64,000 bases of DNA. Origin: CAYUQT01 sp964596165 (GTDB taxonomy: Bacteria > Planctomycetota > Phycisphaerae > UBA1845 > JAFGLZ01). The stretch is from NCBI GenBank assembly GCA_964596165.1, contig CAZQTW010000002.1, forward strand, positions 121,484-185,483, given 5' to 3'. The notes beneath the pieces were generated by a model. That model searched no databases, had not been told where the DNA came from, and was given only the letters and a program-made list of their open reading frames with translations. Positions 1 through 9,331 of this stretch are shown in pieces (position 1 is the stretch's first letter; each line of letters opens with the position of its first letter). A program made the position numbers and the translations under genes.

Positions 1-693
1 TCTCTGCACTCCCCTTGCCCGCAAGTCGCACCAGAACTCCCTTCGGGCCAGGACCTCCAGGCCATTGTCCTGAAGAAAGGGAGGGCCCAAGTCCAAACCG
101 CGAAATGAGGCTACCTCCGTGAGCGACAGAACGCCCGCTTCGACTGTATTAATCCGTCCGGCGAGACTGTCCCGTCCGAGTTCGATACGCAAGGCAGAAC
201 TCCCTGTGACGACAACCTGGGTCGTGGAGTGGTCTACAAGGGACTTGAGTTGTTCAGCCCAGCTATCCAAGTTCTGCACTTCGTCGAAGAAGAGGAATGT
301 GGACTCATTGCGATGAGCGGCCTCATTCAAGGTCTTGCCTAGTATGGCGCCTTCGAACCAATCCACGATTCGAAGGATCGGTTCCTCAAGCGCCGTGATT
401 CCCGGCAGTTCATCGCACTGAAGGCGTAGTATGCGCCGCCCCGGGATTCCTCGATCAAGCAAGTCTCGAACCACCTGCAATTGACTGATTGTCTTGCCGA
501 TCTGCCGAGGCCCGCGAACGACAATGATTGGAGCCAGTCGCGCATCGAGTCGCCGGTGTATTTGAGATACGAGGTGCCGACGCGTCTCCGGAAGCACTGG
601 CATCGGCTTGTCTTCCCACCAAGGATTCATCCGGCGCAGATCTCGCACCAACGACTCATCCAGCTTCATCGCATTGAATACGAAAGGGTCCAT
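1..693 (-). CDS. AAA ATPase of the AAA_14/DUF4143 type, C-terminus beyond window edge
   Basis: Reading the minus strand from the ATG at 693 gives 231 codons without a stop up to the window edge, so the gene is partial. Walker A is GPRQIGKT at about residues 61-68 and Walker B is FLFFDEVQN at about 133-141. A sensor-like segment VVTGSSALRIELGRDSLAGR follows at about 161-180. This order is that of the AAA_14 ATPases that usually carry a C-terminal DUF4143 domain, which would lie outside the window. These proteins are common and variable accessory genes of largely unknown role. Cytosolic location is inferred from the lack of a signal peptide. Family call is good; function unknown. Confidence 0.85.
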   Translation of the reverse strand, partial: MDPFVFNAMKLDESLVRDLRRMNPWWEDKPMPVLPETRRHLVSQIHRRLDARLAPIIVVRGPRQIGKTISQLQVVRDLLDRGIPGRRILRLQCDELPGITALEEPILRIVDWFEGAILGKTLNEAAHRNESTFLFFDEVQNLDSWAEQLKSLVDHSTTQVVVTGSSALRIELGRDSLAGRINTVEAGVLSLTEVASFRGLDLGPPFLQDNGLEVLARREFWCDLRARGVQR

Positions 694-1158
694 TGCCTGA
701 TGATTCCAAGAGGCTCCCGACAAGACCTGACCACGCCGCCCCCAAAAGGCGGTCCGGATCCACGGCACCATGATAGTCCCCCGCGAATGAACATCAAACC
801 ACCATGGAGAGACATTGCGGCCGATACGCCGTCCCAACTCGTGATGACCTTCCAACAATCCCATGCACTACCGAGTGATGAAATCCCCGTAACTCAGACG
901 AAATTCGCGACAGGCCACGAAGTGCTCGAGAAAAACGTCGGGGGCTGAGCGAGTGCGTGCCGATGATCATGCCGCCGTCGCGGCCGAGGTCGATGGGCTC
1001 TCGGGCCTAATCTTGGATCCTTGCGACGGGACCGCGAAGGAGCGTATCGATGCTGTCCATTCCTCCGCCACAAAGACGCGTTGCTCAGAGGTTACCATTA
1101 CGGGATCATCCTACGCGGGCTCAGAAGCGGTCAGGAGCCCGAGGGTGCCTCATTCGCT
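694..1158. other. Intergenic stretch, no supported gene
   Basis: Lies between the divergent ATPase gene and the decarboxylase-like pseudogene. The open frames crossing it give no recognisable protein. The first recognisable codons of the pseudogene appear only near 1159. Nothing else is supported. Confidence 0.6.
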
Positions 1159-1925
1159 TGATGAACGAGTCGCGCGGTGCAAGGCCTGGTTGAAACGACA
1201 GCACGTCAACCGGCCCATGCTTGGCCTGCTGTGGGAGCCGGACATCCCACCGCTACCGGTGTTCGTGGGACAGATCGGAGCCGGCGGCGAGCTTTGCCCC
1301 GATTGCATCCAGCCGGTGGGGTCCTTCCCTAAATAGACAAGTGCAGCCACCTCACCGACACGCTTACTGGCGAACTGATCCAGCGTTTCACGCCGGCATT
1401 CGGCATCCCATGGATGGAAGCCGTCGCCAGCTGCACCAGGATGGTTAACCCCGGCTCGCCTTGGGCGGTGCCCTCGCTGGGAAGTCCGTCCGACCGACCG
1501 TCGATTCGACTTGATAGCGACAATCCCTGGTTACGTAAGCTGCTGGAATTCACTCGCGTTCTCGTGGACTTCTCGGCCGGCCGATTCCCCATGGCCGTTC
1601 CGCAGATGCGCGGGCCGCTGGATGCACTCGCGGCCATGCGAACCCCGAACAGATGTGCATCGATCTGCTCGAACAACACGAGGCGGTCTTCACGATTCTC
1701 GGCGAGTTGGCCGAACTGTGGATCGCCGTCGGCCAGGCCGTGCTGGAAATCATTCCCCCTTTCCATGGCGGCTACGTGGCCAGAATGGGTGCGTGGGCGC
1801 CCGGACCAATCCTGACCACCCAGAACGACGTTTCCACACTGGTCTCGCCAAAGTTGTACGAGGAACTCGTTCTGCCGTGGGATCGCAGAATCGTCGAGCA
1901 CTTACTCTATACCACCGAAAACGGC
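1159..1925 (+). pseudogene. Degraded uroporphyrinogen decarboxylase-like gene
   Basis: Three successive reading frames rebuild one protein. Frame 2 (1159-1336) gives DERVARCKAW and NRPMLGLLWEPDIPPLP. Frame 1 (about 1338-1637) gives FTPAFGIPWMEAV and MAVPQMRGPLDALAA. Frame 3 (about 1638-1925) gives IIPPFHGGYVARMGAWAPGP and VSPKLYEELVLPWDRRIVE. These segments follow in the order expected of the UROD-like (methyltransferase/decarboxylase) proteins found in Planctomycetota and Lentisphaerae. At least two frameshifts (near 1337 and 1637) break it, and it stops after the VEHLLYT segment where the convergent deacetylase gene ends, so the 3' part is lost. Exact ends are approximate. Confidence 0.8.
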
Positions 1926-1926
1926 G

Positions 1927-2922
1927 TTAGGTCGTCCTTGCGGCAATCGTGCCCAGGTCGACAATGGCCGCCTTGTCGCCCGCACGCTCGACCAGGTCGC
2001 AGATCAGATCGATCGTACGGAACTCCGGATCGACCACGCCGAGTGCGGACGGATGTGCCAAGAAGTCGAACACGGCCCGGTGTTCGATCGCCCATTCGAC
2101 GGCCACCCGAGTCGCCTTGAGAAACCCATCCAGCTTCCACTTGTAGTTGCGAAATGCGTTGATGTCGCTGACGGGGCTCATGGGGACATCGATGAGTCCG
2201 CTTGGGTACTTGAATGGCTGGGCCTGCGGCTGGATCGCCCGGATGGCTTCCAGCACCTCCGGCGTGGGTTCCCGGCCGGTCTGGCTCAATACCTGACCGG
2301 GATACGTGCAGCTCACCCACGGGAAGCCCAGATCGAGCAGCATCCGCTGGACGTCAGGCCGGCCCCGCAGACCTTCCGCGAAACCGCCGGGCGTCCGGAA
2401 CCCCGCCGGTTCGATGCCCAGCCGCATCTTCATCGCCCGGCTACACATCTCGATGTTCTCCCGGATCACCTGCGAAACCGACTTGCCGTGGATCAGCCAC
2501 GGCGCCCGCTCAAATCGGAATTGGATTTCGGGGGGCTTCTGAGCGAGCAGATAGACGTGATCGTAGGTGTGGTTTCCGACAAAGTGGCCTTCGCCGATCA
2601 GTTCCTTGAGCCAGTCGATGTTTTCCTGCTCGAGCGCCGCTCCGACGAGAAAGGTGTGGATTCGCCAGCCCCTGGTCTTGACGCGGCGCGCGGCCTGCAC
2701 GGTGTACTGCTTGGCATGTGCGTCGAGATCGCCCTTGTGATAGTCCCAGTGGGTCTGTTCCCACGTCGGAAAGTTCCGTGCCATCTCCAAGTCCAGCGTG
2801 ATGGCAATAAGGGCTTTGTCGCGCGGAGCAAGGAGTTTTGTCGTTGACTCGGAACTATACAGCTTTCGCCCCGTCGCCAGGGCCGCTCCGCCCGCAAGAA
2901 ACCCACGTCGGGAGATCATCAT
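1927..2922 (-). CDS. Tat-exported polysaccharide deacetylase (NodB-like)
   Basis: A 331-residue protein. The start at 2922 is chosen because it gives a clean Tat signal (SRRGFLAGGAAL) at the N-terminus. Upstream codons in frame look non-coding. NodB-fold motifs follow: TLDLE at about 42-46 (in place of the classic TFDD), HTYDH at about 118-122 as the metal-binding HxxxH, and RTPGG at about 176-180. Enzymes of this fold remove acyl groups from N-acetylated or O-acetylated sugars, using a divalent metal. The D-L-E form of motif 1 means the second Asp is replaced, so metal binding may differ. Likely periplasmic; substrate unknown. Confidence 0.82.
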   Translation of the reverse strand: MMISRRGFLAGGAALATGRKLYSSESTTKLLAPRDKALIAITLDLEMARNFPTWEQTHWDYHKGDLDAHAKQYTVQAARRVKTRGWRIHTFLVGAALEQENIDWLKELIGEGHFVGNHTYDHVYLLAQKPPEIQFRFERAPWLIHGKSVSQVIRENIEMCSRAMKMRLGIEPAGFRTPGGFAEGLRGRPDVQRMLLDLGFPWVSCTYPGQVLSQTGREPTPEVLEAIRAIQPQAQPFKYPSGLIDVPMSPVSDINAFRNYKWKLDGFLKATRVAVEWAIEHRAVFDFLAHPSALGVVDPEFRTIDLICDLVERAGDKAAIVDLGTIAARTT

Positions 2923-3049
2923 CTTGCCACCATGACATCCAGACCTCGAGGTCCAGCATTCATATGACGAACCACCACCGACCCGCTCGCGAGTTTCGGC
3001 TCCTGGATTCTGAGTTCTGGATTCTCTCTGTGCCCTCCCAGACACATGC

Positions 3050-4138
3050 CTACGGGTTTTTCGACTTCTCACTACCGACGTACTTGACCCACGATATCTG
3101 CGTTACCAGGTGATCCAGCGCCGCGACTGAGATCGAGGCGTTGGTCGCGAATCGCGGCGTCGCGTTCGACGGGAAGGTCGCCAACGTCGCGTCGCCCACC
3201 AGGAACACGTTGAAGTCTTTGGACAGGTTGTCGTAGCCGGCCGTGGTCGCCTTGAAGCACAGATCGGTGCAGTAGCCCGTGAGCAGGACATGCCGGACCC
3301 CGTTCTTCTTGAGAAAGTCGCGGAGCGGCGCGTAGCCCTCGGCGTCGTAGATCATCACGTCGTCGGGGTGGGTTTCGATGCCTTTGACCACCGGGATCGG
3401 CATGTCCCAGAAGCCTTTGGGATTGTAGGGCTCATATGCCGACAGGCCTGGGAACTGCTTGAAGTAGTCGACCACCGGCGTGTCGTCTGAAAGCGCCAGC
3501 TCGCCGATCAGCGGAGCACCCTTGTATTCGAAATTGGTGAGCTTGGCGTGCAACTCGGCCGCGCCTTGGCTCCGCTCCTCCTGTGTCGGCTTTCCGCGAA
3601 ATGAACGGTAGAGCTTCTTGCGGATCGGATCCTCGGCGCCGGGCTGGCTATACATCGTGAACGCCACTTTGCCCCGGAGCGACTTGATGAAGGGATTCAG
3701 TACGCCCTCGATGTGGCCATGGGTAAGGGCGTTCTTCTCCGGCGTGCAAAAGTCGGCCACGCCGGCCGGTTCGGGCGTCCGCCAGCCCTGGCCGTCATCG
3801 ATGCCCCACGGATGGACGACGATGAGCGCCGTCCGGGCCCCCCTAAGACGGTTTGGCATTTCGATGATCCCGCGGGCATTGTAGGAGAACCGCCACGCGC
3901 GGACTTCCAGATCGGCGTCCGGATCGTTGACGAGGATCGGCGCCTCGAATCGCCTGGTCTCACGCACCGGCTCGATCCACTCCGGATGATCCGCCAGGAT
4001 CGGCTTCGGATTCGCAATCGGCGTCAGGCGATTCTCGTACTTGCGCCGGGCCGCGCCCTCCTCGCCGCGCGCGTCACTGTTCATGGCACCTATCCCCACA
4101 AGCCACACAAAGCCGCAAACCAGTCGACGATTGCCCAT
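3050..4138 (-). CDS. Exported isochorismatase-family cysteine hydrolase
   Basis: The start at 4138 is supported by a GGGAGGTG ribosome-binding site a few bases upstream and gives a hydrophobic leader (VCGFVWLVGIGAM). The 362-residue product has a long N-terminal region, then an isochorismatase fold. The segment HVLLTGYCTDLCFKATTAGY near residue 290 carries the likely nucleophilic Cys, and FLVGDATLATFP matches the strand after it. Family members hydrolyse amides, isochorismate or related bonds; this one has no clear substrate. It lies upstream of the deacetylase on the same strand with a gap of about 130 bases, so the two may be co-transcribed. It is longer than typical isochorismatases (about 200 residues). 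Confidence 0.75.
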   Translation of the reverse strand: MGNRRLVCGFVWLVGIGAMNSDARGEEGAARRKYENRLTPIANPKPILADHPEWIEPVRETRRFEAPILVNDPDADLEVRAWRFSYNARGIIEMPNRLRGARTALIVVHPWGIDDGQGWRTPEPAGVADFCTPEKNALTHGHIEGVLNPFIKSLRGKVAFTMYSQPGAEDPIRKKLYRSFRGKPTQEERSQGAAELHAKLTNFEYKGAPLIGELALSDDTPVVDYFKQFPGLSAYEPYNPKGFWDMPIPVVKGIETHPDDVMIYDAEGYAPLRDFLKKNGVRHVLLTGYCTDLCFKATTAGYDNLSKDFNVFLVGDATLATFPSNATPRFATNASISVAALDHLVTQISWVKYVGSEKSKNP

Positions 4139-4340
4139 GTCGCACCTCCCGTGCGGAGTCCACTCTACCGGCATGCTACTCGCATGAGCATCCTCTTATG
4201 TTTATGTTCCTTGAGATGTCTGGCGAAGCACGCCGCAAGGACGTATTGTAGGCCGTCGGCGGAAAGGTTGAATAGTAGCGCCCGCCCGGGGAACTGAACG
4301 TCGGTGGACCGAGGTCTTGCCGCCGAGGAGGACGATTGCG

Positions 4341-5741
4341 ATGAACCGAAGGGCGTTCCTGAATGCGGGCCTGAGCGCCGGGGCAACGGCGCTGCTGTCC
4401 GATCTCATACAAGGTGAAGAACAGCCAAGGCCGCCTGCCGGAACACGATACCTCTCGATCAACTCGATGATCCGAAAGTACCAGGTCGAGGCCAGTCGAA
4501 CCAAGCACATGCTGGCCGATGAAACCGAGCTGCACAGCGCCGAAGGCGTGGTTGCCCTCTCGAACGCCGTTCGGAGGGGTTTCCGCGACGCGAAGATCAC
4601 TTGGGCGATGTCGTGGTGTGCGATCACGGACCCGAGCCCGCGTTACGAGGCGATTCGCAAGACGGTCAAGGAACTCCATCAGCAGTTCGGCGACGACGTC
4701 GCCTTCGCGCCGGGGACCTATTTCGCGAACGCTTACAACAGCCGCGAGCAGGTCAACCGCGACAACGAGGAGGCGGCGGCGATTATCGAGCGGTTCATGG
4801 GCGGCTACCGCCCGCGCAGCATCATTGCGGGCTTCATGGCCGCCGAGAACATCCGGTATGCGCGACAGAAGTTGGGCATCCAGGCCATACAGGGGAACAT
4901 CTGGAGCCAGTTCAGCGTCGATTTCCAGGACGGCGACGGATCAATCGCCTATCCGTACTACCCGTCGACCCGGCACTTCTGCAAACCGGCGCAGGGCGAC
5001 GCCGATCTTATTGACTGCCCGAATCTGGACGGCTGGACGGTGGACCTTGTCGCCGCCCGTTTGGTCGGCGTAACAAACAAGGGCTGCGTCCAGTTGAATT
5101 CTCGCCTCGGTGTCGGGCCGATCGAGACGCTGCAGACCTTTGGAATCGAAACGGGGCTTAAGCAGATGCAGGCCACAACCGCCGCCCACTTCTGCGATGA
5201 GAACATCCGACGCAATCCCTTCGGCTGGATTACGAATAACTACGAGATCAGCGAGATGCAGCGAACCCGATCCAAGGGCACGCTCGACGGGTTTGGCGAG
5301 TGGGTTGGCTGGATCAAACGAACTTGGCCCGACGCACAGTGCCCGACGATCGCCGAACTCGGCGACCGCGTCCGAGAAGTCGGTCCGAACAACGATTCGC
5401 TGAAGTATATTCTCCACCAGGAAGGCAGCGGCATCGGCGGGTCGGTGGCGGGCCTCGCGGTCACCTGGTTCATGAACAAGCACTTCCGGCTGGGCCTCCT
5501 GCACCAGGACGGCAAGCCGCAGGTGATGGACTTCACCGACTATACGAAGGACTACGCGGAACCCAAGGGCGAAGGACAGCGCAACTGGAGTATCCTCGGC
5601 GAGATCAACCAGAAGGGCACGCGACCGCAGGACAAGCCGATCCCATTAAAGGAATGGCCTCGCTGGAGCGAGATGTTACAACGACTCACCGCAATCTACC
5701 CCAACCGTAACGAATGGCAGCGATTCGTCGAATCGGCGTGA
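4341..5741 (+). CDS. DUF3863/DUF3864 family secreted protein
   Basis: The start at 4341 follows a GGAGG site and gives a Tat-like leader (MNRRAFLNAGLSAGATALL). The 466-residue protein shows conserved blocks I associate with DUF3863-DUF3864 proteins of Bacteroidota and Planctomycetota: RYLSINSMIR, AKITWAMSWCAI, NIWSQFSVD, SIAYPYYPS, LDGWTVDLVAARL and, near the C-terminus, NQKGTRPQDKPIPL. The fold resembles NodB/TIM-barrel carbohydrate enzymes, but no reaction is established. It is expected in the periplasm. It is divergent from the isochorismatase-like gene, with a 200-base spacer that should contain both promoters. Confidence 0.75.
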   Translation: MNRRAFLNAGLSAGATALLSDLIQGEEQPRPPAGTRYLSINSMIRKYQVEASRTKHMLADETELHSAEGVVALSNAVRRGFRDAKITWAMSWCAITDPSPRYEAIRKTVKELHQQFGDDVAFAPGTYFANAYNSREQVNRDNEEAAAIIERFMGGYRPRSIIAGFMAAENIRYARQKLGIQAIQGNIWSQFSVDFQDGDGSIAYPYYPSTRHFCKPAQGDADLIDCPNLDGWTVDLVAARLVGVTNKGCVQLNSRLGVGPIETLQTFGIETGLKQMQATTAAHFCDENIRRNPFGWITNNYEISEMQRTRSKGTLDGFGEWVGWIKRTWPDAQCPTIAELGDRVREVGPNNDSLKYILHQEGSGIGGSVAGLAVTWFMNKHFRLGLLHQDGKPQVMDFTDYTKDYAEPKGEGQRNWSILGEINQKGTRPQDKPIPLKEWPRWSEMLQRLTAIYPNRNEWQRFVESA

Positions 5742-5812
5742 CCGCCAGGAGGGGCCCGTTGCTCTCCGCGCGAAACCTCCCAGACGAGACCGTTGCAGCA
5801 TGTGTGGCTTGA

Positions 5813-6178
5813 GTGTATAAGCGCAGTGTATGGTGGAGCATCATTTCCGAGGCGGACCAGCGAGAATGGTTTCAACAGGTGTGGACCGGCATCACCGGAG
5901 CATCGACCCGACATCATCCAGCGCCGTTTCCGCTCACGCTGGCCACGCGTCTGATCCGGATGTTCAGCTTTGTGGGTGATATGGTGCTGGATCCGTTCAT
6001 GGGAACGGCCACAACCAACATCGCGGCCGCACAAACCGGGCGAAGCAGTATTGGCCTGGAAGTCAACCCGAAGTACTTCGACTACGCCTTGAAGCGAATT
6101 CGAGAAGAAACCGGTGGCCTCTTCGGATGCGCACACGTGGAATCACACAGAGACGAGGTGGGCAGTCGCCATGACTGA
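5813..6178 (+). pseudogene. C-terminal remnant of a beta-class DNA methyltransferase
   Basis: Only the end of a DNA amino-methyltransferase remains: REWFQQVWTGITGAST, then HPAPFPLTLATRLIRMFSF, then motif I as LDPFMGTATTNIAA, then GLEVNPKYFDYALKRI. In beta-class enzymes the catalytic (S/D)PPY motif IV and the target-recognition domain precede these blocks. Neither is present here, and no other frame upstream supplies them. The fragment begins about 70 bases after the DUF3863 stop. Its stop overlaps the start of the endonuclease gene (ATGACTGA), the translational coupling expected of an intact restriction-modification operon. It should be inactive as a methyltransferase. Confidence 0.85.
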
Positions 6179-6914
6179 TGAACTCAAGGCAAGAGTGTCG
6201 AAGGCCGTCAAGCACTTTTGGAGGACGCGACAAGCCCAGCAGACGAATCAAGGGGCAAAGACCGGTAGAAGGGATTACGGCGCTCGCGGCGCGGTAACAG
6301 GGGGAAAGCAACTGGACGGATTCGTAGGGCTCATCAACGACTTGCTGGTCGAATCGGGCTTGCCTCAACCCACCATTCTGACGCGATCGAGAGGCGCGGT
6401 GATTCTGCCGGGGTTCTTCCGTCCCACGAAGCAATGGGACTTACCGGTGGTCGTGAAAGGTAACGTTCTCGCCGCAATCGAGTTCAAGTCCCAAGTGGGC
6501 CCTTCGTTCGGCAACAATTACAACAACCGGACCGAGGAGGCGCTGGGAAGCGCCATCGACCTTTGGACGGCCTACCGTGAAAACGCCCTGAAGGGTTCGG
6601 TTCGACCCCGGTTGGGCTACTTCATGCTCCTGGAAGAAACAGAAGGTTCCACAACTCCGGTGGCAGTGGACGAGCCGCATTTCCCGGTCTTCCCTGAATG
6701 TGTAGGCGCGTCCTACGCGAAGAGGTATCAGCTTCTATGCCTCAAGTTGGTTCGGGAGCGTCTCTATGACGCGACCTGCTTGCTGATGAGCAATCGGGAG
6801 CGCGGAAAGAAGGGCTACTTCACGGAGCCGCTTCCGGAGATCTCCTTCGCCAATTTCGCGGCGTCTCTCACGGCCCAGGCGTCCTCGCATATGAGACTTC
6901 ATCCACAGGATTGA
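6171..6914 (+). CDS. XhoI/PaeR7I-family type II restriction endonuclease
   Basis: A 247-residue protein starting at the ATG that overlaps the methyltransferase stop. The diagnostic block IEFKSQVGPSFGNNYNN at about residues 103-119, followed by RTEEALGSA, matches the RE_XhoI (PaeR7I) family. The E-x-K within IEFK fits a PD-(D/E)xK-type active site. Family members cut CTCGAG; specificity here is inferred only. The gene looks full length with no stops, although its partner methyltransferase is truncated. An intact copy of the methyltransferase must exist elsewhere, or the nuclease must be silent or inactive. Confidence 0.8.
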   Translation: MTDELKARVSKAVKHFWRTRQAQQTNQGAKTGRRDYGARGAVTGGKQLDGFVGLINDLLVESGLPQPTILTRSRGAVILPGFFRPTKQWDLPVVVKGNVLAAIEFKSQVGPSFGNNYNNRTEEALGSAIDLWTAYRENALKGSVRPRLGYFMLLEETEGSTTPVAVDEPHFPVFPECVGASYAKRYQLLCLKLVRERLYDATCLLMSNRERGKKGYFTEPLPEISFANFAASLTAQASSHMRLHPQD

Positions 6915-6992
6915 ACCTGCTCCACGCGTGGAGTGCGCCACATCCCGCGTGCGCCAGGGAGACGTGTTGGGCAACGACGGTGCGGGAACCTT

Positions 6993-8336
6993 CTAGCGCA
7001 TGCCGCCCACGTGATACACGGCCAGTCTGCGGATCATCGGCATGGCGGCCGACCTCGTACACCGCAGCCGAACGGCCGACACCTCGATCGGCTCGATCCG
7101 ATCGATCTTCTTGTGACCGATCGCCGTGCCCTTGCAGATCTCCTTCCAAGCCTTCTCTACCTTGCCCTCGATGACGTACTCGCGGATCCGCTCGCCGTGG
7201 GCGATGTCCTCCATGGAGACAACGTGATCGATTCTCGTTGACGCCGGCAACGGCAGTTCGAGGACGTCGCCTTGCCCCCTCGTCTCGGCCAGGCTCTTGC
7301 CGAAGCGCCGTTTGATCTCCGCACCGAATTCGGCCGCCCGTCTGGCGTCGGCCTCAGGGATCAGGCCGGTGGGGTCTGGCGTGTGGTTCAACAACAAGAC
7401 CGCGCCGTGGCCCACCGAGCGATAATACATGTCCATGAGTTGGTCGACGGTCTTGAGCTTGTCGGCGTTCTTGGTGTTCCAGAACCACGTGTCACGGATC
7501 CTTGCGTCGCATTCGAGCGGCAGCCACTTGGTCCCGTTGGGATCGCCGTGTTGAGCCGTTCCGCCGCCGGCGATGGCCGCCGGGTGAGAGACCGCGTTCC
7601 AGGCCGGATACGGCGCAATGCCGTCTTCGTTGCCCACCCACCGAATCGTGGCGTACTTGCCCTGAAAGACCATGGCCTTCGGGGCGTACCGTCGGAGGAT
7701 GTCGCCGACCTCGATGACCTGCCCGCCGTCAAACCAGACCTCAAACAACTCACCATAGCGACTGAGCACTTCGGCAAGCTGTTGACGGTACACTCTGTTG
7801 TAGGCCTCTTGAGCCCGGACGTTCGGGCACCTTCCGCCGGTGTCTGCGCCTAGCGTGTCGTCGCGGGGGCTAAGGTAGACACCCAGCTTGATCCCCGCCT
7901 TTCGGCATGACTCGCTCAGGTCCTTCATGACGTCGCCTTTGCCGCCGCGCCACGGTGTGTTCTTCACGCCGTAGGGGCTGGTATCCGTCTGCCACATGCA
8001 GAACCCGCCGATGTGCTTTGCGACGAAGATGATGTACCCGGCGCCCATTGCCTGGGCGACGCGAACCCACTGGTCCGTATCCAGCTTGTCGGGGTTGAGC
8101 TTATCGAGCGGCGTGGTCCGCTTGTCGCCCTCCTCATCCTGCCACGTGTTCGGCGCGAAATGAATGAACATGCCGACTTCCATGTCGTGCCAGGCGATCT
8201 GTTCCGGGCTTGGCTTGGCAAGCTCGATTGCCCGGTCGGAAGCCCCGTCGCCGGCGAACACGGCACGAAGTCCCGCTATGAATACCATGCCGACACATCC
8301 AAACACGACGACCCGGCCTGCAGGAGCTGCTCTCAT
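6993..8336 (-). CDS. Exported alpha-L-fucosidase, GH29
   Basis: A 447-residue protein starting at 8336 with a signal peptide (GRVVVFGCVGMVFIAGLRAV). The GH29 barrel is clear: WHDMEVGMFIHFAPNTW near the N-terminus, GAGYIIFVAKHIGGFCMW, KLGVYLSPRDD, and LFEVWFDGGQV at about residue 200, whose Asp is the expected nucleophile. GH29 enzymes release L-fucose with retention of configuration. The C-terminal part includes a beta-sandwich-like tail. Transcribed in the same direction as the phosphate acyltransferase upstream, with a 70-base gap. Probably periplasmic and involved in fucose-containing glycan breakdown. Confidence 0.88.
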   Translation of the reverse strand: MRAAPAGRVVVFGCVGMVFIAGLRAVFAGDGASDRAIELAKPSPEQIAWHDMEVGMFIHFAPNTWQDEEGDKRTTPLDKLNPDKLDTDQWVRVAQAMGAGYIIFVAKHIGGFCMWQTDTSPYGVKNTPWRGGKGDVMKDLSESCRKAGIKLGVYLSPRDDTLGADTGGRCPNVRAQEAYNRVYRQQLAEVLSRYGELFEVWFDGGQVIEVGDILRRYAPKAMVFQGKYATIRWVGNEDGIAPYPAWNAVSHPAAIAGGGTAQHGDPNGTKWLPLECDARIRDTWFWNTKNADKLKTVDQLMDMYYRSVGHGAVLLLNHTPDPTGLIPEADARRAAEFGAEIKRRFGKSLAETRGQGDVLELPLPASTRIDHVVSMEDIAHGERIREYVIEGKVEKAWKEICKGTAIGHKKIDRIEPIEVSAVRLRCTRSAAMPMIRRLAVYHVGGMR

Positions 8337-8407
8337 ACCTTGTTCCCCCAATGAGACACCGTTATCTCCCATCGCTCCATGGACCAATCCGGAGCAACGT
8401 AATTGCG

Positions 8408-9331
8408 TCACTTTGCCGAATGGCTCATCAACACGCCCAGCGCAATGCTGTAGAGCTTGGTGCTGGGCGAATCCGATCGGCTGGTCGTGATCGCCGGAGC
8501 GGCCGCCCCCACCACCGCGCCCGCCAGATCCCTGCCGGCGATATAACGAATCGTCTTGTAGACGGCGTTACCGGTCTCGATATCGGGAACGACAACGATG
8601 TCCGCCCGACCGGCCACCGGACTCGCCCGCCCCTTGACCTCGGCCGTATGGCTGTCGAGGGCGTTGTCCATCGACAAAGGACCGTCCAACACACACCGCC
8701 CGAACCGTCCCGCCTCCGCCATTCGCCGCAGGAGTTCGGCGTCCAAGGTCGCCGGCATGGTTGGCAGCTCGACGGTTTCGACGGCGGCGATGACGGCCAC
8801 CTTCGGCTCGACAATCCCCAGCACGTGGGCCATCGCGATCGCGTTTCGAACAATAGCCACCTTCCGATTGAACCGCGGGCGGATGTTGATGCCCGAATCG
8901 GTCAACAGCATGAGGCGCGACCGATCCGGCGACTCGAAGACGGCCACGTGGCTCATGGCGCCCGAACCCCGCAGCCCAAACTCGTGGCTCAGAATCGCGC
9001 GAAGGAAGTCCTTGGTGCGAACCAACCCTTTCATGAGCAGTTCCGCCCGCCCTTCGTGAATGAACCGGACCGCCGTTACCGCGGCCGACACCGGATCGCC
9101 GGCCTCGACCAGCTCCATGCCGCCAACGTCGACGCCTTCCTCGTCGGCGATGTGCCGCATGTCTTCAAGAGGACCGATGAGAATGGGGCGAACGAGCCCC
9201 TGCCGGGCGGCCTCGACGGCGGCCGTGATCGCGGCCCCTTCGGCGGCTGAGGCCACAACCATGCGAGGCGGCGGGTCACGACGCGCTCGAACCACCAGTT
9301 CGCCAAACGTGCGGATGGGATTCGGGTTCAA
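8408..9331 (-). CDS. ptb: Phosphate butyryl/acetyltransferase family enzyme
   Basis: A 307-residue cytosolic enzyme of the PTA/PTB family, moving an acyl group between CoA and phosphate. Characteristic segments are RPILIGPLEDM, AELLMKGLVRTKDFLRAIL, SRLMLLTDSGINIRP and ADIVVVPDIETGNAVYKT. The length and lack of an N-terminal DRTGG domain favour the phosphate butyryltransferase type over long acetyltransferases. The start is a TTG at 9331 with AAGGA about eight bases upstream, inside the preceding gene. This makes a 56-base overlap with the acetolactate synthase small subunit and suggests translational coupling. The preferred acyl group cannot be told from sequence. Confidence 0.85.
   Translation of the reverse strand: MNPNPIRTFGELVVRARRDPPPRMVVASAAEGAAITAAVEAARQGLVRPILIGPLEDMRHIADEEGVDVGGMELVEAGDPVSAAVTAVRFIHEGRAELLMKGLVRTKDFLRAILSHEFGLRGSGAMSHVAVFESPDRSRLMLLTDSGINIRPRFNRKVAIVRNAIAMAHVLGIVEPKVAVIAAVETVELPTMPATLDAELLRRMAEAGRFGRCVLDGPLSMDNALDSHTAEVKGRASPVAGRADIVVVPDIETGNAVYKTIRYIAGRDLAGAVVGAAAPAITTSRSDSPSTKLYSIALGVLMSHSAK

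Noticed and set aside
2923..3072. 50-residue N-terminal extension of the deacetylase
   Set aside because: The Tat signal must be near the N-terminus; the extension is Arg/Gly/Ser-rich and translates intergenic DNA.
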